16,557 nucleotides of DNA from NCBI GenBank assembly GCA_012841485.1, contig DUUU01000410.1, forward strand, positions 1-16,557, given 5' to 3'. The position numbers were made by a program, and so were the translations under genes. Origin of the DNA: Armatimonadota bacterium (GTDB taxonomy: Bacteria > Armatimonadota > JAAZEB01). Under the pieces are notes generated by a model. That model worked only from the letters and a program-made list of their open reading frames with translations, did not search any database and was not told where the DNA came from. Below, piece after piece: positions 14,243 through 16,557 of the stretch; position 1 is the first letter of the stretch; each line of letters starts with the position of its first letter.

Positions 14243-14917
14243 TCAGGGTTCACTCGGGGCAGGTCCCGTTGATGGATCACCTGACACACGCGCGATCTGC
14301 TCTTCCACACGGCGTAGCCGCTCCTGCAACTGCTCCTGGCGGATCGCCGCGGTGAGATCGCCCCGGCTGCGCTCGAGGACGCCGCGGACCATATCCGTGG
14401 TACGGCGCAAGCCCGACGTGAGCGCATCCGGGTAATCAAAGGTCACCAATCCGTCGTAGATATCATCCATGCGCGAAAGTACTTCCCCGGCGCGGCCGAC
14501 GTTGCCGCGGCGGAGGAGGTCCAAGAAGTGCCGGCGCAGTTCACCGGCGGCTTCACCCAGCCCGTTGAGGTAGGCAGCGTGCTCGACGTGGAGATCATCG
14601 GGCCCCGGGGGAGCGTCGCCTTGGACCAGGGCGAGCACCAGCGATGCCTCGGCGAACTCCTTCTGCGCGTCTTGCACGTAACCGGTCCAGTAGATCTCAG
14701 GATGGTCGGCGAGAGCCTCGCGCATGCGCTCCACACGACTCCGCGCCTCGCCGAGGAGCGTTTGCGCCAGCGGGAACTCCTCGCGGTGCGTCGCGCGGAT
14801 TGAGTTTGCAGAAAACCGGATCGTCTCGCGCGAGAGGCTGAGGGCGCGCTCGCGTGCCGAGTTGGCCGCATCCATCGCCTCTCTCACGCGATCCAGGAGT
14901 GCTTCCAGTCTATCCAT
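14243..14917 (-). CDS. Translin-family protein (predicted RNA-binding / ribonuclease)
   Basis: A 224-residue, almost wholly helical protein that follows the translin family pattern from end to end: REALSLSRETIRFSANSIRATHR-like helix (about 23-45), WTGYVQDAQKEFAEASL (77-93), YLNGLGEAAGELRRHFLDLLRRG (116-138), MDDIYDGLVTFDYPDALTSGLRR (150-172) and MVRGVLERSRGDL (176-188). Translin and its partner TRAX form octameric shells that bind RNA; TRAX and archaeal homologues cleave RNA using acidic residues. E87 and E90 (KEFAE) match the position of TRAX catalytic glutamates in QEYVEA-type motifs, so nuclease activity is possible. A charged extension (about 190-224) follows. Translins are usual in eukaryotes and archaea and uncommon in bacteria. 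ATG 14917 has a weak GGTGGTG site. A good promoter lies 140 nt upstream, and the divergent neighbour is miaB, a tRNA-modification gene. Confidence 0.85.
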   Translation of the reverse strand: MDRLEALLDRVREAMDAANSARERALSLSRETIRFSANSIRATHREEFPLAQTLLGEARSRVERMREALADHPEIYWTGYVQDAQKEFAEASLVLALVQGDAPPGPDDLHVEHAAYLNGLGEAAGELRRHFLDLLRRGNVGRAGEVLSRMDDIYDGLVTFDYPDALTSGLRRTTDMVRGVLERSRGDLTAAIRQEQLQERLRRVEEQIARVSGDPSTGPAPSEP

Positions 14918-15057
14918 AGATCACCACCGCCTGGCTACGGGGTATGCAACCCAGAAGTATAGAGAGTGCCACCGACCGGCACGGAGTCCGTCCGCGGCGT
15001 TCGCGGGTCCTATAGGGATGACCCGAGGGAGACCGCGCGCGTTCCGAACGCTTTTCT

Positions 15058-15086
15058 ATGCTAACACACGCAGGAACGGCTGTCAA
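15058..15086 (-). promoter_or_regulatory. Sigma70 promoter of the translin operon
   Basis: On the - strand, consensus TTGACA (15086-15081), 17-bp spacer, and TAGCAT (15063-15058, four of six). Transcription would start near 15051 and give a leader of about 134 nt before ATG 14917. That leader contains an inverted repeat CGGGTC/GACCCG (15004-15025) around TCCTATAGGG. Confidence 0.7.
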
Positions 15087-15118
15087 GAAACAGCAGGCTC
15101 GCGCATCCATCCACTCTG

Positions 15119-15147
15119 TTGTCGCGCGGGACCCTTTATGGTATGAT
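15119..15147 (+). promoter_or_regulatory. Sigma70 promoter of miaB
   Basis: TTGTCG (15119-15124, four of six), 17-bp spacer, TATGAT (15142-15147, five of six). Start of transcription would be near 15154, about 44 nt before ATG 15198. It is back-to-back with the translin promoter; only 32 bp separate the two -35 boxes. Confidence 0.65.
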
Positions 15148-15197
15148 GGGGATCGCGGGCGACCATGCCCGGCCACCGGAGACGAGCCTATCTAAAG

Positions 15198-16557
15198 ATG
15201 GAGAGAACGGAAGCGGCATACCCGGAGCTATCCGGCAAGAGTTACTATGTGATGACGTTCGGCTGCCAGATGAACGTCTCGGACACGGAGCGGATGGAGG
15301 CCGTCCTCTCTGATGCCGGGATGGAGCGCGCTGCGCGCGCGGAGCACGCCGATCTGGTGCTCCTCAACACCTGCTCGGTGCGCCAGAAGGCGGAGGATCG
15401 CGCCTACGGTAATCTGGGTCACCTGAAGCCACTGCACGGCGCCCGGCCGGGGATGCTCATCGGCGTCTGCGGCTGCATGGCGCAGCGGGAAGGGGAGGCG
15501 ATCCTGCGCAAGGCTCCCCATGTGGGCCTCGTTATCGGCACGGCGCAGATCCACCGGCTTCCCGAGCTGGCGGCGGCGGCGTGGCGTACCGGCGAGCGGC
15601 TCGTCGCGACCGACTTGCCGGCAAAACGCAGCCTCGAGGAGATCGAGGCCGAGGAGGACCTGCTCGCGGGTCTCGCCCGGGGCCGCAACCCTTACAAAGC
15701 ATGGGTGCCGGTGATGTATGGGTGCGACCGCTTCTGCGCTTTCTGCATCGTGCCGATGACCCGGGGCGCCGAGCGGAGCCGCCGCCCGGAGGAGATCGAG
15801 GCGCAGGTGCGCGCCGCCGCTGCTGCCGGCCGCAAGGAGGTCACTCTCCTTGGCCAGACCGTCAACTCCTACGGGCACAAGCTGCCTCAGGGGATCTCTT
15901 TTGCTGACCTCTTGCGGCGCCTGAACGAGATTGAGGGAATCGAGCGCATCCGCTTCACCTCGCCCTATCCGATGGGCTTCACGGACGAGCTGATCGATGC
16001 CATGGCGGAGCTGCCCAAGGTGTGCGAGCACGTCCACCTGCCGCTCCAGTCGGGGGACGACGAGGTGCTCGTCGCCATGCGCCGCGGCTACACTGTGGCC
16101 GAATACGAGGCGGTCTATTGGGCGTTGCGCGAGCGCGTGCCGGGGATCAGCATCACGACGGACCTCATGGTGGGCCACCCCGGCGAGACAGCAGAGCAGC
16201 ATCAGAACTCTCTGCGCACCGTGGAACGCCTCCGGTTTGATGCCGCCTTTACGTTCCACTTCAGCCCGCGCCCGCGCACGCGCGCCGCGCGCATGCCGGA
16301 CCAGGTGCCCCATGATGAGAAGATGCGCCGGCTCGCGGAGCTCATCGAGCTGCAGAACGCGATCACCATGGAGCGCAATGCCAGCCACATCGGCGAGGTG
16401 CTGGAAGTGCTCGTGGATGGCCCGAGCGACAAGGAACCCTCGATCCTGGCCGGCTACGCCCGCAACAACAAGCTCATCCACTTCCCCGGCCCGGCCCACC
16501 TGGCTGGGGCACTCTGCCAGGTGCGCATCACAGAGGCGCACATCTGGGGCCTGGCCG
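15198..16557 (+). CDS. miaB: tRNA-2-methylthio-N6-isopentenyladenosine37 methylthiotransferase MiaB (3' partial)
   Basis: MiaB is a radical-SAM enzyme that adds the methylthio group to i6A37 of tRNAs reading UNN codons. 453 residues are visible and the frame runs off the right edge. The N-terminal UPF0004 domain has the three cluster cysteines in TFGCQMN, NTCSVR and GVCGCMAQ. The radical-SAM motif is YGCDRFCAFCIVP (CxxxCxxC), followed by MTRGAERSR (most MiaBs have YTRG), TLLGQTVNSYG, HLPLQSGDD and SPRPRTRAARMPDQVP. The stretch after about residue 390 is the start of the TRAM domain, so only the last residues should be missing. LMVGHPGET has His where most have Phe. ATG 15198 has no strong ribosome-binding site but leaves a normal N-terminal extension. 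Other MTTases (RimO, MtaB) are less likely given TFGCQMN and the DQVP stretch. Confidence 0.95.
   Translation, partial: MERTEAAYPELSGKSYYVMTFGCQMNVSDTERMEAVLSDAGMERAARAEHADLVLLNTCSVRQKAEDRAYGNLGHLKPLHGARPGMLIGVCGCMAQREGEAILRKAPHVGLVIGTAQIHRLPELAAAAWRTGERLVATDLPAKRSLEEIEAEEDLLAGLARGRNPYKAWVPVMYGCDRFCAFCIVPMTRGAERSRRPEEIEAQVRAAAAAGRKEVTLLGQTVNSYGHKLPQGISFADLLRRLNEIEGIERIRFTSPYPMGFTDELIDAMAELPKVCEHVHLPLQSGDDEVLVAMRRGYTVAEYEAVYWALRERVPGISITTDLMVGHPGETAEQHQNSLRTVERLRFDAAFTFHFSPRPRTRAARMPDQVPHDEKMRRLAELIELQNAITMERNASHIGEVLEVLVDGPSDKEPSILAGYARNNKLIHFPGPAHLAGALCQVRITEAHIWGLA

Noticed and set aside
15228..16541. Long open frame on the - strand opposite miaB (about 437 codons)
   Set aside because: Shadow frame; the + strand carries all MiaB cysteine motifs in one uninterrupted frame to the window edge.
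1..16557. CRISPR arrays, insertion sequences, phage or attachment sites
   Set aside because: No regularly spaced direct repeats, transposase or integrase frames, or terminal repeats were seen.

Overview
The window is a GC-rich, gene-dense stretch of a bacterial chromosome. No mobile element, CRISPR array, rRNA or tRNA is visible. Many genes start with GTG, two adjacent pairs overlap by 4 nt (GTGA), and upstream purine-rich ribosome-binding sites are common. Several families (archaeal-type ApgM-like phosphomutase, adenosine-specific kinase, translin-family protein, Thermotoga IolO-like epimerase) are typical of archaea or deep-branching, often thermophilic bacteria. They sit beside clearly bacterial genes (Frz-like chemosensory genes, an NtrC-type regulator, MntP, MiaB, sigma70-type promoters). 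An uncultured lineage such as Armatimonadota or Chloroflexota would fit, but this is a guess from gene content, not a placement.

Layout. (1) 1-4829, + strand: a chemosensory operon with a 5'-truncated CheA carrying a C-terminal receiver domain, a minimal membrane-hairpin chemoreceptor, CheB, and CheR with a C-terminal TPR domain. The architecture resembles the Frz system of Myxococcus more than E. coli chemotaxis, and no flagellar gene is seen. (2) 4947-8157, + strand: a neutral-ceramidase-like hydrolase without a signal peptide, an ApgM/ThrB2-like phosphomutase and an adenosine-specific kinase. (3) 8291-9800, - strand: the manganese exporter MntP and a secreted SIMPL-domain protein, each apparently its own unit. 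(4) 10099-13495, + strand: a sigma54-type response regulator behind a near-consensus sigma70 promoter, translationally coupled to a TIM-barrel sugar epimerase, then a zinc-type dehydrogenase. (5) 13592-14917, - strand: a translin-family protein followed by a membrane-anchored protein with a histidine-rich tail. (6) 15198-end, + strand: miaB, divergent from the translin operon, with two clear back-to-back promoters between them.

Most transcription-unit ends carry a GC-rich inverted repeat with no T-tract: after cheR, after the ceramidase-like gene, between the kinase gene and mntP, after the SIMPL gene, after the epimerase gene, and between the dehydrogenase and the His-rich gene. The last is a perfect 15-bp stem with a 4-nt loop. 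This is the most consistent non-coding signal in the window.

The points most worth following are the bacterial translin homologue opposite a tRNA-modification gene, the Frz-like chemosensory cluster with an almost sensor-less receptor, the GAFTHA (not GAFTGA) loop of the sigma54-type activator coupled to a sugar epimerase, and the T-less hairpins.
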